Below are positions 53,245 to 61,775 of a stretch of 64,000 bases of DNA, one piece after another; position 1 is the first letter of the stretch, and each line of letters starts with the position of its first letter. A model generated the notes under the pieces. That model made no database searches. It was not told where the DNA came from and saw only the letters and a program-made list of their open reading frames with translations. The DNA is from DAINPP01 sp963667315 (lineage in GTDB: Bacteria > Thermotogota > Thermotogae > MWEM01). A program made the position numbers and the translations under genes. The stretch lies in the NCBI GenBank assembly GCA_963667315.1, contig OY763325.1, positions 2,418,001 through 2,482,000 on the forward strand, in the 5' to 3' direction.

Positions 53245-54534
53245 CTATAATTTCCCAATATGGTCATACGCACTTAAGTCCATGAATCCGTGACCGGAAA
53301 GGTTGAACACGATCGTCTTTTCTTCCCCCGTTTCTCTGCATTTGATCGCTTCTCTGATCGTACTTGCAACGGCATGAGATGATTCTGGTGCCGGAATGAT
53401 GCCCTCTGCCATTGTAAATATCTGGGCAGCTTTGAGGATTTCATTCTGTGGCAGATCGTCAACATCTACGATACCTTCTTTAACCAGTCGACTAATGATA
53501 GGGGATGCTCCGTGATATCTGAGACCGCCTGCGTGTATTGGAGGGGGCATAAATCCGTATCCAAGTGTATACATCTTCATCATCGGTGTCAACTTACCGG
53601 TATCTCCAAAATCGTACTCATATTTACCTTCTTTGAGCGTTGGACAAGCTTCCGGTTCCGATGCGATAATTTTTAAATCTTTATTGTTAATGGCATCCAT
53701 CACAAACGGGAAGGCAAATCCGCCAAAGTTTGACCCGCCACCAACACAGGCAATCATAACATCCGGTTTGATTCCGGCCTTTTCAAGCTGCAGCTTCAAC
53801 TCTTCCCCGATAATGGTCTGATGTAATAAGACATGATCCAGAACACTACCGAGGGCGTAATTCGTATCATCACTCTGAGCAGCAAGTTCAACGGCATCGG
53901 TTATCGCCATTCCCAATGAACCGTTACAGTCCGGATCTTCGGCAAGGATCCTTTTACCGGCCTCTGTTCTGTTGCTGGGACTCGGATAAACATTTCCGTT
54001 AAAGAGATGCATCATATGTCTTCTTCCCGGTTTCAAATCATGACTGACACGAACCATGTAGATTTCCACATCGAGACCGAATTTATTCCCGGCATAGCTG
54101 AGGGCACTTCCCCATTGTCCCGCACCTGTTTCTGTCGTTAATTTTGTGAACCCATCCTGTTTGTTATAAAACGCCTGAGCGATGGCCGTATTGACCTTGT
54201 GACTACCCGTTGGTGAAACGCTCTCATTCTTGAAATAAATCTTTGCCGGTGTATTCAAATATTCTTCCAGACCCGTTGCATGAACAAGTGGCGCCGGTCT
54301 GTATATTTTATATTCGTTTAAAACTTCTTCAGGAATGGGAATATAAACATTTTCCGCATCAAATTCCTGATCGATCAGACTCTTTGGGAATAAAGGAGCA
54401 AGTTCTTCCTTTTTGACGGGCTTCCCCGTTCCCGGATTGAGCATTGGATCCATTTTGAAAGGCAGGTCTGCTTTCAGGTTGTACCAGCTTTTTGGCATCT
54501 CGTCAAATGTTAATGTGATTTTTTCTCTTTTCAT
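53245..54534 (-). CDS. trpB: Tryptophan synthase beta chain, TrpB2 type
   Basis: 429 aa, ATG behind GGAGAGGG. PLP enzyme condensing indole and serine to tryptophan. The PLP lysine lies in SPTGSHKVNTA, the phosphate loop is CVGGGSNFGG, and ETGAGQWGSAL and RLVKEGIVDVDD are typical. The N-terminal extension (KMDPMLNPGTGKPVKKEEL) and length mark the TrpB2 class, which often occurs without a cognate trpA and may salvage indole. No other trp gene is in the window. Expression is controlled by the attenuator immediately upstream. Confidence 0.95.
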   Translation of the reverse strand: MKREKITLTFDEMPKSWYNLKADLPFKMDPMLNPGTGKPVKKEELAPLFPKSLIDQEFDAENVYIPIPEEVLNEYKIYRPAPLVHATGLEEYLNTPAKIYFKNESVSPTGSHKVNTAIAQAFYNKQDGFTKLTTETGAGQWGSALSYAGNKFGLDVEIYMVRVSHDLKPGRRHMMHLFNGNVYPSPSNRTEAGKRILAEDPDCNGSLGMAITDAVELAAQSDDTNYALGSVLDHVLLHQTIIGEELKLQLEKAGIKPDVMIACVGGGSNFGGFAFPFVMDAINNKDLKIIASEPEACPTLKEGKYEYDFGDTGKLTPMMKMYTLGYGFMPPPIHAGGLRYHGASPIISRLVKEGIVDVDDLPQNEILKAAQIFTMAEGIIPAPESSHAVASTIREAIKCRETGEEKTIVFNLSGHGFMDLSAYDHIGKL

Positions 54535-54586
54535 AGTTTCCCTCTCCTTTATTTTTAATTAGTTGGATAAAATTTGCAATAAAAAA

Positions 54587-54618
54587 AGCGGGGAACTCTT
54601 TTCTTCGAGTTCCCCGCT
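54587..54618 (-). terminator. Transcription attenuator upstream of trpB
   Basis: AGCGGGGAACTC and GAGTTCCCCGCT form a perfect 12-bp stem with an 8-nt loop and a run of seven T on the minus strand. It ends about 50 bp before the trpB start. The left arm with its flank (CTGAAGCGGGG, plus-strand 54612-54622) can pair instead over 11 bp with CCCCGTTTCAG inside the leader ORF (54667-54677). Confidence 0.93.
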
Positions 54619-54649
54619 TCAGAATCTATCTCAGCCGTAGTTTCCGCAA

Positions 54650-54736
54650 CTAAAGACGACCGCCTCCTGAAACGGGGCAGCGCCACCACCAAACAAATGT
54701 ATTAACTTGTGCAGACGTACGACTATCTTTCATCAT
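54650..54736 (-). CDS. trpL: Tryptophan leader peptide with three consecutive Trp codons
   Basis: 28 codons, too short for ordinary gene calls. ATG at 54736 (a second ATG follows at once), preceded by GTGAGGT. The peptide starts MMKDSRTSAQVN and contains FVWWWRCP; three adjacent TGG codons are residues 16-18. It ends in TAG at 54650. Ribosome position on the Trp codons would set whether the downstream attenuator folds. Leader, alternative pairing and terminator together match classical amino-acid attenuation. Confidence 0.9.
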   Translation of the reverse strand: MMKDSRTSAQVNTFVWWWRCPVSGGGRL

Positions 54737-54764
54737 AAACAATACCTCACAAATTTATTGACCA

Positions 54765-54794
54765 TTTATACCATAAGTATCCTTCACTTGTCAA
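54765..54794 (-). promoter_or_regulatory. Promoter of trpL-trpB
   Basis: TTGACA (54794-54789) and TATAAA (54770-54765) separated by 18 bp, reading left. The expected transcript starts near 54757, about 20 nt before the leader ATG. Confidence 0.82.
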
Positions 54795-54800
54795 GTGAAT

Positions 54801-55199
54801 TTATTTTTTCACTTCGGCAACCAGCTCTACAATCCCTATTTCCTTCCTGAATAAAAACGCTACATGCCTGTTCTCTATTGCCGGGGCAACCTTTGGCGGG
54901 TTCAGAAGCATAAACCCGTTCTTCTGAAGTTCTGAAACAGATCTGATGATATTTTCCGTTTCAATACAGAGATGATAAGGTGTCGGTCCATTTTTCCCCA
55001 AAACATTTTCAACAGGTGATTTTTCGTTCAACGGCTCGATTAATTCTACCTGAACACCGTTGTTTTCAATAAAACAGATCCGAACATTTCGAAGTGTATC
55101 CTCTGTAACTTCCGATGCAATTGAAAAACCAAGCAGCTTAAAATACTTAAATGCCTCATCGATCTTCCTGACCGCATAGCCAATATGATGCATCTTCAT
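54801..55199 (-). CDS. VOC-family protein (glyoxalase / methylmalonyl-CoA epimerase-like)
   Basis: 132 aa, overlapping the FkbH-like gene by 4 bp and so last in the acyl/glycan cluster. The vicinal-oxygen-chelate fold is shown by HHIGYAVRKIDEAFKYFKLLG, QVELIEPL, PYHLCIETENI and GIVELVAE; the His and Glu residues would bind a divalent metal as in methylmalonyl-CoA epimerase. In this setting it might epimerise or rearrange an acyl-carrier-bound intermediate. That is inference from position. Confidence 0.82.
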   Translation of the reverse strand: MKMHHIGYAVRKIDEAFKYFKLLGFSIASEVTEDTLRNVRICFIENNGVQVELIEPLNEKSPVENVLGKNGPTPYHLCIETENIIRSVSELQKNGFMLLNPPKVAPAIENRHVAFLFRKEIGIVELVAEVKK

Positions 55200-56848
55200 C
55201 CTTTTATCAACTCCCCGTATTTTTTTCTTTCAGGTTTTTCCGATAAGGTCAAGGTGTATTCCTTGATACCCTCCACCATACTTAAGAGATGGTAGCCAAG
55301 TCGATCGTAGAATTTCATAGCCGGAATATTTTTCTTCGTCTGTATATATTGACCCTTCAAGATCTCAATCCCTCTCAAAATCAGGTCTGATTCGATATAA
55401 TCAATGATCTGATCTTCAATAAAGCGGCCCATGACCCTGCAACTCATGATGAAAGAATCAATCAATGCCGTCTTGCCATCAGATTTTACGATTACCAGAC
55501 AAACCTTTCCGTTATCGCCATATTTGTCATTGACTGAAGCGATATAAACAATAAAATCTTCAGACATCACAAAATTGCGGATACCTTGCTCCGTATACCG
55601 CCTCGTCGTCAGATTGAACTGATTGGTCTTTTGTGTCAATTCCGCCGCACGTTTGATATCCGCTTCCTGAACTTCCCAGATATATATCTGTGTCTGCAAT
55701 CCTCTGAAAAAAGATTCAAGGTCTGTTGATGCCGCTTTTTCAGTGCTCCTTTTCACATTATCCCTGTACATCTTCGTCTTTGATTTGTCCTCTACGGTAT
55801 TATCCAGTGTATAGAAATACTTTCTGTATATTTCGTGTGCGAAGGATTCAAGATTTGAGGTATCTTTCGGAAATTCCGGAACAGACACATGGGGGAGGTT
55901 TTCTCTCACCCCTTCTCTTTCAACGGGGTTATCGTCTATAAACACAAGTGAATCGATACCGATGTTTAATTCGGCGGCAATCTCCTCAATATTCTTGGAT
56001 TTTGGTTCCCAATTGATCTTGAAGCAGACAAAATCCTCTTCTCTCAACACCATGTGTTTATGATTTCGAATCACTTCCATCGCATCTTCGAGGTTGTTTT
56101 TCGAACAGATGGCGAGGAGAATCCCCATTTCCTTCAATTCTTTCAAGCGTTTTTGAAAATCCTTATACCTGGCCCCTTCCTTAAATTCTGCCAGTTCGAT
56201 ACCATCCATGCCGTCTTCGCCAATGACACCACCCCAAAGTGTGTTATCCAAGTCGAGCACAAGACACTTTTTACGCTTCTTGTTCAGGGATGTCATTAAA
56301 AGTTTTATCTCGTTGACAATGAGGTTTTGAGCCTTGATTGAATACTTCACTCCTCCGAGATACCAGAGTTTATCCGAATAGAATTCATTACTTCCGAGTT
56401 TTGTGATCATCTCTTTAAGCGGAAATACATAGCAATTGTCGTATTTATCGTTCAGAGAGAGTAAATAATCACGCCATCTGCTTTCCAAAGCAGCATTTCC
56501 CAGTGATCCTTTCAAAGAAGTGATTTCAGATTGTCTCAGATGGATATCTCCAATAAACATCTTTTTCTTTCCGAGAAGTTTTTCAATACTGTATTCTATG
56601 TGGTTCATCACCCTGTTCAACTCTTCCATCTTCTCGTTGAACGTTGTCTGCCCCCTTATGATTTCAGCTGCATCCGGAACGACAAAGACAGCATCCATAT
56701 CACCCGCATAAACCGGACTGTTTTCATCCATGAGCGTCTGAAGCCAAACTCCGTACCCATCAGGAGAGTAACAGTCAATTTCTTTATCATGCTTAAATTG
56801 TCGAATCACAAATTCAAGATTGATATTTGTCAACAATGCAAATTTCAT
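55196..56848 (-). CDS. FkbH-like HAD-IIIC protein (glyceryl-ACP loading type)
   Basis: 550 aa. The HAD motif DLDNTLWGGVIGEDG (199-213) and IDDNPVEREGVRENLP (about 296-311) are diagnostic of the FkbH family. The region before them (1-190) is the SGNH-like N-terminal part, and residues about 380-550 look like a GNAT fold. Characterised FkbH proteins dephosphorylate 1,3-bisphosphoglycerate and load the glyceryl unit onto an acyl carrier protein. An ACP gene sits 3 bp upstream, in accord. Many glycan clusters carry FkbH-like genes of unknown product, so the glyceryl assignment is provisional. Confidence 0.88.
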   Translation of the reverse strand: MKFALLTNINLEFVIRQFKHDKEIDCYSPDGYGVWLQTLMDENSPVYAGDMDAVFVVPDAAEIIRGQTTFNEKMEELNRVMNHIEYSIEKLLGKKKMFIGDIHLRQSEITSLKGSLGNAALESRWRDYLLSLNDKYDNCYVFPLKEMITKLGSNEFYSDKLWYLGGVKYSIKAQNLIVNEIKLLMTSLNKKRKKCLVLDLDNTLWGGVIGEDGMDGIELAEFKEGARYKDFQKRLKELKEMGILLAICSKNNLEDAMEVIRNHKHMVLREEDFVCFKINWEPKSKNIEEIAAELNIGIDSLVFIDDNPVEREGVRENLPHVSVPEFPKDTSNLESFAHEIYRKYFYTLDNTVEDKSKTKMYRDNVKRSTEKAASTDLESFFRGLQTQIYIWEVQEADIKRAAELTQKTNQFNLTTRRYTEQGIRNFVMSEDFIVYIASVNDKYGDNGKVCLVIVKSDGKTALIDSFIMSCRVMGRFIEDQIIDYIESDLILRGIEILKGQYIQTKKNIPAMKFYDRLGYHLLSMVEGIKEYTLTLSEKPERKKYGELIKG

Positions 56849-56851
56849 CTT

Positions 56852-57079
56852 TTACCCCTCGTTAATCTTCTTCAGCAATTCTTCAAGCGTATTGACTTCT
56901 GCAACCTCTTCAAAAGGGATACTGACTCCCATTTCCTCTTCAACTGTCGACAAAAGTGCAAGATGTGCAAAAGAATCCCATGATTCGATGTTTTCCTTTA
57001 ATTCGTCAAATTTTACCTGTTCTTTTTTTATGTTCAAAACATTCGATGCGATTTCTGTCAATTTTTCTCTGTTGTTCAT
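56852..57079 (-). CDS. Acyl carrier protein, FkbH-associated
   Basis: 75 aa from ATG 57079, behind GGAGG; the longer frame upstream overlaps the SDR gene and lacks an RBS. Four-helix ACP with the phosphopantetheine Ser in ESWDSFAHLALL. Acidic, as expected. Placed just before the FkbH-like gene, it is the probable acceptor of that enzyme's product. Confidence 0.9.
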   Translation of the reverse strand: MNNREKLTEIASNVLNIKKEQVKFDELKENIESWDSFAHLALLSTVEEEMGVSIPFEEVAEVNTLEELLKKINEG

Positions 57080-57090
57080 ATTTTCCTCCC

Positions 57091-57825
57091 TTAGCTTATC
57101 AAATTCCCGCCATCCAATGTGATATTCTGTGCCGTCATCCACAGTGAACGCCCGGAAAGTAAGAATCTTATCGTATCCACCACATACTCAGGCTTACCAA
57201 CACCGAGTGGATACGCCGCCTCCAATGCCTGTTGCTGCTGTTCGTCCATCTTTTCAAAATACCCTTCGTTCATGGGCGTTCGCAGCACACCGGGAGAGAC
57301 CATGTTCAGTCTGATGCCTTTTTTCAGCAGCTCTTTTGCCGCCGGTTTTAAGTATCCTTCAAGAGCCCCTTTTGAAGCAGCGTATATCGCCTTCCCCTGC
57401 GCTCCCACCTGTGTGGCAAGGGAAGAAATCAAGACAAAAGAGGTTTCATCAGGATCAAAGTATTTCTTTTTCGAAAAACATTTAATCAGTTCAAATGCGG
57501 CAAAACTGTTCAATTTAAACATGTCAATATATTTCTCGTATTTTATCATATGAATCGGAACCGTCATCTCCACACCCGCACTGTGAACCAATCCGTTTAT
57601 GGGACCTGCCTTTTCGTTTATCTCTTTACAAAGCTTTTTAATCTCTTCGATGTTCAAAAGATCGCAGGCAAAATGAATAAACGTGTCTTTTTCCTTTAAA
57701 TCCACCACTTTCGACCCCTCTCTTGAAACACCACAGACCCTGTGTCCTTCTTCAAGTAACGATTGAGTCAAAGCTTTTCCGATACCACTGGAACACCCTG
57801 TGATGACGTAAGACTTATTCTGCAT
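57091..57825 (-). CDS. Short-chain dehydrogenase/reductase (ketoacyl reductase-like)
   Basis: 244 aa from ATG 57825, overlapping the KAS III stop. Rossmann motif TGCSSGIGKAL, the NSAG-like HSAGVE, catalytic Ser in LISSLATQVG and YAASK, and the C-terminal TLDGG. Classical SDR of FabG-like length. Next to KAS III and ACPs it most likely reduces a 3-ketoacyl-ACP. A sugar-nucleotide substrate is the alternative given the glycan genes upstream. Confidence 0.9.
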   Translation of the reverse strand: MQNKSYVITGCSSGIGKALTQSLLEEGHRVCGVSREGSKVVDLKEKDTFIHFACDLLNIEEIKKLCKEINEKAGPINGLVHSAGVEMTVPIHMIKYEKYIDMFKLNSFAAFELIKCFSKKKYFDPDETSFVLISSLATQVGAQGKAIYAASKGALEGYLKPAAKELLKKGIRLNMVSPGVLRTPMNEGYFEKMDEQQQQALEAAYPLGVGKPEYVVDTIRFLLSGRSLWMTAQNITLDGGNLIS

Positions 57826-58882
57826 ATTCAATCACACCGCCGCAATAGGGCCTGTCTGTTTCCACGATTGCCGTCCCTATTGAAAGGCCGCCTCCAAAGC
57901 CGGACAGTAGTATTCTCTTTTTTCCGGTCTGAATAGCCTCATTTCTCTCAGAACAAATCGTCACCGGAACAGTTGGTGAACTGGAATTTCCATATTTGTT
58001 GATGCTAACGGGAACTTTCTCAAAGGGAATCTTATTTCGCTTGGCAATCTGTTTCAGCATGTATTCATTCGCCTGATGCAACGCCAGAAAATCAAGTTCA
58101 GATTCATCTGTAGCCGTATCTTTCAGCATATTCTTTATATTCGCGGAAACCTTCTGTATGACGAATTTGAAGACATCCATTCCATTCATCTGAATATCCA
58201 CATTTCTTCTAAATGAACCATCTTCTCTTTCAACGTATTCAAGATCTTCAACCTTAACGGGATTTCTGGCACCACCGGCCGGAATATTCAAGGCACCTCT
58301 ATCCTCTCCATATGTCTCAAAGGAAAAATGCCAGTCAGAAGCTGTTTCACCTGGGGCAACAATCGTTGCACTTCCCGCATCTCCCATTAGAAGAGATGTC
58401 GCTTTATCCCTATTGGAGGTCACATAACTCTGCTTTTCGCCATCCAGCAGCAGGACTCTTTTGTTCAGATTCTTTGCCATCATCGCACTGACCCACAAAC
58501 CGTAAACGTAACCTGAACAGGCGAGATTGATATCAAAAGCGGGGATGAAATGATCCAATTTCATCCTGTGCTGAACGAGCGTTGCGTTGTTCGGCATCTG
58601 ATTGTCCGGTGTGAAGGTGACAAACACCACAGCACCAATATCTTCTTTCTTTATCTCAGTATTTTTAAAAATATCTTCAGCAGCTCGGATTGAAAGATCC
58701 AACGCCGTCGTGTTTTCATCCTTACAAACCCTTCTATAACGAATTCCCGTTGCCTTTACGACATTTTTCAATTCGGCTTCGGAAAAGATAGCCTTCCCGG
58801 ATTCCAGATTATCTTCACAATGAGCCGGAACACAGGCCGTCAATCCCTCTATTCGGACTCCGTTTAAAGTTGAATAGCCCAT
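57815..58882 (-). CDS. 3-oxoacyl-ACP synthase III-like condensing enzyme
   Basis: 355 aa. Thiolase-fold KAS III: Cys122 in NLACSGYVYGL, His269 in LALHQANEY and Asn299 in KYGNSSSPT give the Cys-His-Asn triad. FabH-type enzymes start fatty-acid chains; related ones join acyl units in polyketide, tetronate and quinolone routes. It lies between two ACP genes with an SDR, apart from any fatty-acid operon, so it is more likely dedicated to a special acyl group. Confidence 0.9.
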   Translation of the reverse strand: MGYSTLNGVRIEGLTACVPAHCEDNLESGKAIFSEAELKNVVKATGIRYRRVCKDENTTALDLSIRAAEDIFKNTEIKKEDIGAVVFVTFTPDNQMPNNATLVQHRMKLDHFIPAFDINLACSGYVYGLWVSAMMAKNLNKRVLLLDGEKQSYVTSNRDKATSLLMGDAGSATIVAPGETASDWHFSFETYGEDRGALNIPAGGARNPVKVEDLEYVEREDGSFRRNVDIQMNGMDVFKFVIQKVSANIKNMLKDTATDESELDFLALHQANEYMLKQIAKRNKIPFEKVPVSINKYGNSSSPTVPVTICSERNEAIQTGKKRILLSGFGGGLSIGTAIVETDRPYCGGVIEYAE

Positions 58883-58891
58883 ACACGCGCC

Positions 58892-59119
58892 TCATTCACA
58901 AACGGCTGCATAAAGATCTTTTATATGCTTGCAGGTGAGAAAATCATCAACACTCATCTTCACATCGTAATCCTCTTCAAAGAGGATCAGCATAGAGAAA
59001 CCTTTCAGAGAGTCCCAATCCTCAATATCCTCCCTGAAATCGGTCTCAAGTGAAATATCTTCCGGTTCACATTCCAGTATATCTGCTATTTTCTCTAAGA
59101 ACTCACGTTGTCTTTCCAT
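58892..59119 (-). CDS. Acyl carrier protein, second
   Basis: 75 aa. ACP with the phosphopantetheine Ser in EDWDSLKGFSML and an acidic profile (PEDISLETDFRED). It differs clearly from the ACP at 56852-57079, so each may serve a separate enzyme: this one lies before the KAS III gene (9-bp gap), the other before the FkbH-like gene. Confidence 0.9.
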   Translation of the reverse strand: MERQREFLEKIADILECEPEDISLETDFREDIEDWDSLKGFSMLILFEEDYDVKMSVDDFLTCKHIKDLYAAVCE

Positions 59120-59139
59120 CTTTATTTCCCCCCAAGAAT

Positions 59140-59775
59140 TTAAAATTTAAATACCTTTCCCGGATTTCCAAGAACGGTAACCGATTCCGGCACATTTCTG
59201 AACACAACGGCTCCCGCACCGATCGTTGAATTTTTGCCAATCCTCTTTCCGGGTATCACCGTTGCTTTTGTCCCAAACAGAACCCCTTCTCCGATCTGGC
59301 AACATCCGGAGATATTGACAGCCGGCATAATCGTCGTAAATTTACCGATAAGCGTATCATGCCCCACATCCGAACCCGTATTGATAAATACAAATTCATT
59401 CAAAATAGCCTTCGTTGCAATGGTACAACCGTATGTTACAATACAGCCTCTCTTGATTGTACAGTTTTTTGATATATTGGCATCCGGATGAATGATTCCG
59501 GGAAATGAAATATGTGAATTATTCTCCAGTTTCTCTACAATACTTTTTTTTATCTTCGTATCGGCAATTCCAATGACCACGTCTACATCCTCAGAAAGAC
59601 TTTCGAGATAGGACATATCACCGAATATCATATTCCCCTCTTCCGTCAAACCGGTCTTTCCGTCATCGATATACCCACGAATATTCCATCGCTGTTCTCT
59701 CTCGTTAATCTTCCCGACAAGCTCAAAAATCTCACGGCCCATACCACCGGCACCGTATACGTACAAATCTTTCAT
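59140..59775 (-). CDS. PglD/NeuD-like sugar acyltransferase
   Basis: 211 aa. The N-terminal nucleotide-sugar binding part starts YVYGAGGMGREIFELV, and the C-terminal left-handed beta-helix has hexapeptide repeats (ISKNCTIKRGCIVTYGCTIA, IGEGVLFGTKATVIPG). The catalytic His is in GSDVGHDTLIG. Family members acetylate a 4-amino-sugar nucleotide (PglD) or sialic acid (NeuD). The start codon overlaps the stop of the sugar transferase gene. With ACP genes next door it might use an unusual acyl donor; that is inference. Confidence 0.88.
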   Translation of the reverse strand: MKDLYVYGAGGMGREIFELVGKINEREQRWNIRGYIDDGKTGLTEEGNMIFGDMSYLESLSEDVDVVIGIADTKIKKSIVEKLENNSHISFPGIIHPDANISKNCTIKRGCIVTYGCTIATKAILNEFVFINTGSDVGHDTLIGKFTTIMPAVNISGCCQIGEGVLFGTKATVIPGKRIGKNSTIGAGAVVFRNVPESVTVLGNPGKVFKF

Positions 59776-60371
59776 TATTTCCCCTCCTGATCTGCTCCGT
59801 AAATCCCTTTTCGTGATAACAATGTTTTTGCCGTATCAAAAAGTATCTTGACATCATATGAAAAGCTCCATTTTTTTACATATTCCACATCGTATTTAAA
59901 CCGTTCATACCAATCAATATTGTTCCTGCCGTTAACCTGTGCCAGTCCCGTCATACCCGGTCTCATCCTGAAACGAACAATCACCCATTCTTCATAATCG
60001 TGATAATCCTTCGGATAAAAGGTCAACGGGGGACGGGGACCGATAAAACTCATATCTCCCTTTAATATGTTCAACAGCTGTGGCAGTTCATCCAGACTCG
60101 TCTTTCTTAAAAAATGTCCAATCTTCGTGATTCTGGGATCATTCTCAAAGAGAGAATAGCCCCCTTTCATCTCGGTTGCATTCTCCACCATACTTCTGAA
60201 TTTTATAATCTTAAAGACCTTCCGGTCCTTTCCAACCCGTTCCTGCCTGTAAAAGACTGCTCCGCCATCTTCAAGTTTTATTATGATTGAAATGATCAGC
60301 AGAATAGGTGATGTGATAATCACCAGCAGAAGGGAAAATAAAAAATCAAAAAAATATTTTAAATAAATCAT
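59775..60371 (-). CDS. PglC-like polyprenyl-phosphate sugar-1-phosphate transferase
   Basis: 198 aa from ATG 60371; a GTG at 60377 is possible. One membrane segment (about 1-30) followed by the cytosolic domain: FYRQERVGKDRKVFKIIKFRSM, RKTSLDELPQLLNILKGDMSFIGPRP with the catalytic Asp-Glu, and RPGMTGLAQVNGRN. This monotopic phosphoglycosyl transferase moves a sugar-1-phosphate from UDP-sugar to undecaprenyl phosphate, starting glycan assembly. It is first in the eight-gene operon. No glycosyltransferases or polymerase follow in the window, which is unusual. Confidence 0.93.
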   Translation of the reverse strand: MIYLKYFFDFLFSLLLVIITSPILLIISIIIKLEDGGAVFYRQERVGKDRKVFKIIKFRSMVENATEMKGGYSLFENDPRITKIGHFLRKTSLDELPQLLNILKGDMSFIGPRPPLTFYPKDYHDYEEWVIVRFRMRPGMTGLAQVNGRNNIDWYERFKYDVEYVKKWSFSYDVKILFDTAKTLLSRKGIYGADQEGK

Positions 60372-60720
60372 CCACACACATCCTCATATAACGACTGTCT
60401 TATCTATTTTATCATAAAGCATCATTCTCAAACGCAAGAAAAAGATAAAAATTCCGTCTCATATATGTACGTGGAATGTGATTTATCAAGTGGCGTTATC
60501 GTATTAGACGAAAGTTATAAAAGATAAGGTTATAGGTTTGAGCGCAGAAGGATTTTTCGCAGAAGATTGTTGTCCTGGAATGTTTCGAAAAAATTGCAGG
60601 AGCGGGTTTTATAACTCTGCAACATTCAATCAACTAATGACTATTAGGACTCTGAGTTAATCTGTATGCGCTCATTTTTGATAAAAACAATAGATTACAT
60701 CTCTTGTTTTTATCTTATAG
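60372..60720. other. Intergenic region upstream of glycan/acyl operon
   Basis: About 350 bp. It should hold the leftward promoter of the operon; TG-A-TAAAAT near 60410 on the minus strand is a possible extended -10 without a good -35. No ORF, repeat or RNA motif was recognised in the rest. Confidence 0.4.
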
Positions 60721-60749
60721 AAAAAGTGCTGCATGATGCAGCACTTTTT
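60721..60749 (-). terminator. Terminator of peroxiredoxin gene
   Basis: AAAAAGTGCTGCAT (60721-60734) and ATGCAGCACTTTTT (60736-60749) form a 29-bp palindrome with T-runs on both strands. It lies 38 bp after the peroxiredoxin stop. Confidence 0.9.
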
Positions 60750-60787
60750 CTATTGTTTATTTCTCATTTCATTTAAAATCTCTAAAT

Positions 60788-61432
60788 TTATAATTTCTTA
60801 TGGCAGAACCACCAGTCATAGCAGTTCTCTGAATTCATCCTTTCTTCCGCTGTCTTTTCATCGGAAGCCGGTGGAATGATGACATTATCCTTTATCAATT
60901 CATTTTCTGGCCAATTAGCCGGCATTGCCACACCGTTGGCTTCAGAAACCTGTAATGCCTTTACGATCCTGAGGATTTCATCAAAATTTCTTCCAAGTTC
61001 CTGAGGATAATAAAGAATCGTTCGAATAACATGTTTGGGATCAACAACAAAAACGGCTCTGACGGTATTCGTTCCCTTTCCAGGGTGCACAAGACCCAGT
61101 TTCTCTGAAACCTGACCCCTGTCATCTGCTATTACGGGGAATTCAATCTTTTCATCGAGATTCTCCTTAATCCACTGAACCCATTTGATATGTGAGAATA
61201 CCTGGTCGATACTGAGACCAATTAAGTCACAATTTAGTTCTTTGAATTTCTCAAATCGCTTCTGAAACGCGTAGAATTCTGTCGTACATACCGGTGTGAA
61301 ATCTGCCGGATGACTGAATAAGATAAACCACTTTCCCGCATAGGCTTCCGGAAGATTCAATACGCCATGTGTTGTCTGAACGGTTAATTCCGGAAATTTG
61401 TCTCCCAATAAAGGCATTGCATGCTGTTCCAT
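60788..61432 (-). CDS. Peroxiredoxin, Prx6/archaeal type
   Basis: 214 aa, ATG behind GGAGGG. It reduces H2O2 and organic peroxides through the peroxidatic Cys49 in HPADFTPVCTTEF. The long C-terminal arm ends NCYDWWFCHKKL; Cys204 and Cys210 match the resolving Cys region of archaeal Prx6-type enzymes. The family is common in anaerobes for protection of oxygen-sensitive enzymes such as those encoded in this window. Monocistronic; no rubredoxin or rubrerythrin gene is adjacent. Confidence 0.95.
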   Translation of the reverse strand: MEQHAMPLLGDKFPELTVQTTHGVLNLPEAYAGKWFILFSHPADFTPVCTTEFYAFQKRFEKFKELNCDLIGLSIDQVFSHIKWVQWIKENLDEKIEFPVIADDRGQVSEKLGLVHPGKGTNTVRAVFVVDPKHVIRTILYYPQELGRNFDEILRIVKALQVSEANGVAMPANWPENELIKDNVIIPPASDEKTAEERMNSENCYDWWFCHKKL

Positions 61433-61775
61433 AATATCCCTCCATTTATTATTTTTCTTTACACATTTATAGACGTAAAGATTATTGTTTTAATTTACTA
61501 ACTTCTCTGCCTCAAAAGATTTTTTCAAGTCATTTGAAAAATCTTCTAAACGAACAAGACAACTTCTCTAAACAAATCAAAACACTCTTTAAGAAGTATT
61601 TACTTAACATTTCTATAAGTGTATAATTATTCAGACGATAATTTTTGATATTTCTATCAAAAATTGATTTATCCAGACTAACACAAACATTTTTCTTAAC
61701 GTTATTTCAACTATAGACTACAAAACAAGTGTATCTTATAGTGTTTTATATCTGTTAAATCACAGGAGGAAGAAA
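61433..61775. other. Divergent promoter region with two AT-rich hairpins
   Basis: 343 bp between peroxiredoxin and phosphoesterase genes. AGATTTTTTCAA and TTGAAAAATCT form a bulged hairpin (61517-61544), and AATTTTTGATA and TATCAAAAATT a perfect 11-bp inverted repeat (61640-61665). The latter may be an operator; no U-run follows it. Promoters are not clear. Confidence 0.45.

Noticed and set aside
55726..57553. Several plus-strand frames opposite the FkbH-like and SDR genes
   Set aside because: All are antisense to genes with intact catalytic motifs and tight operon spacing.
61621..61635. Possible PerR box upstream of the peroxiredoxin gene
   Set aside because: Only about 10 of 14 positions match the consensus, it lies nearly 190 bp from the start codon, and such AT-rich matches are expected by chance here.
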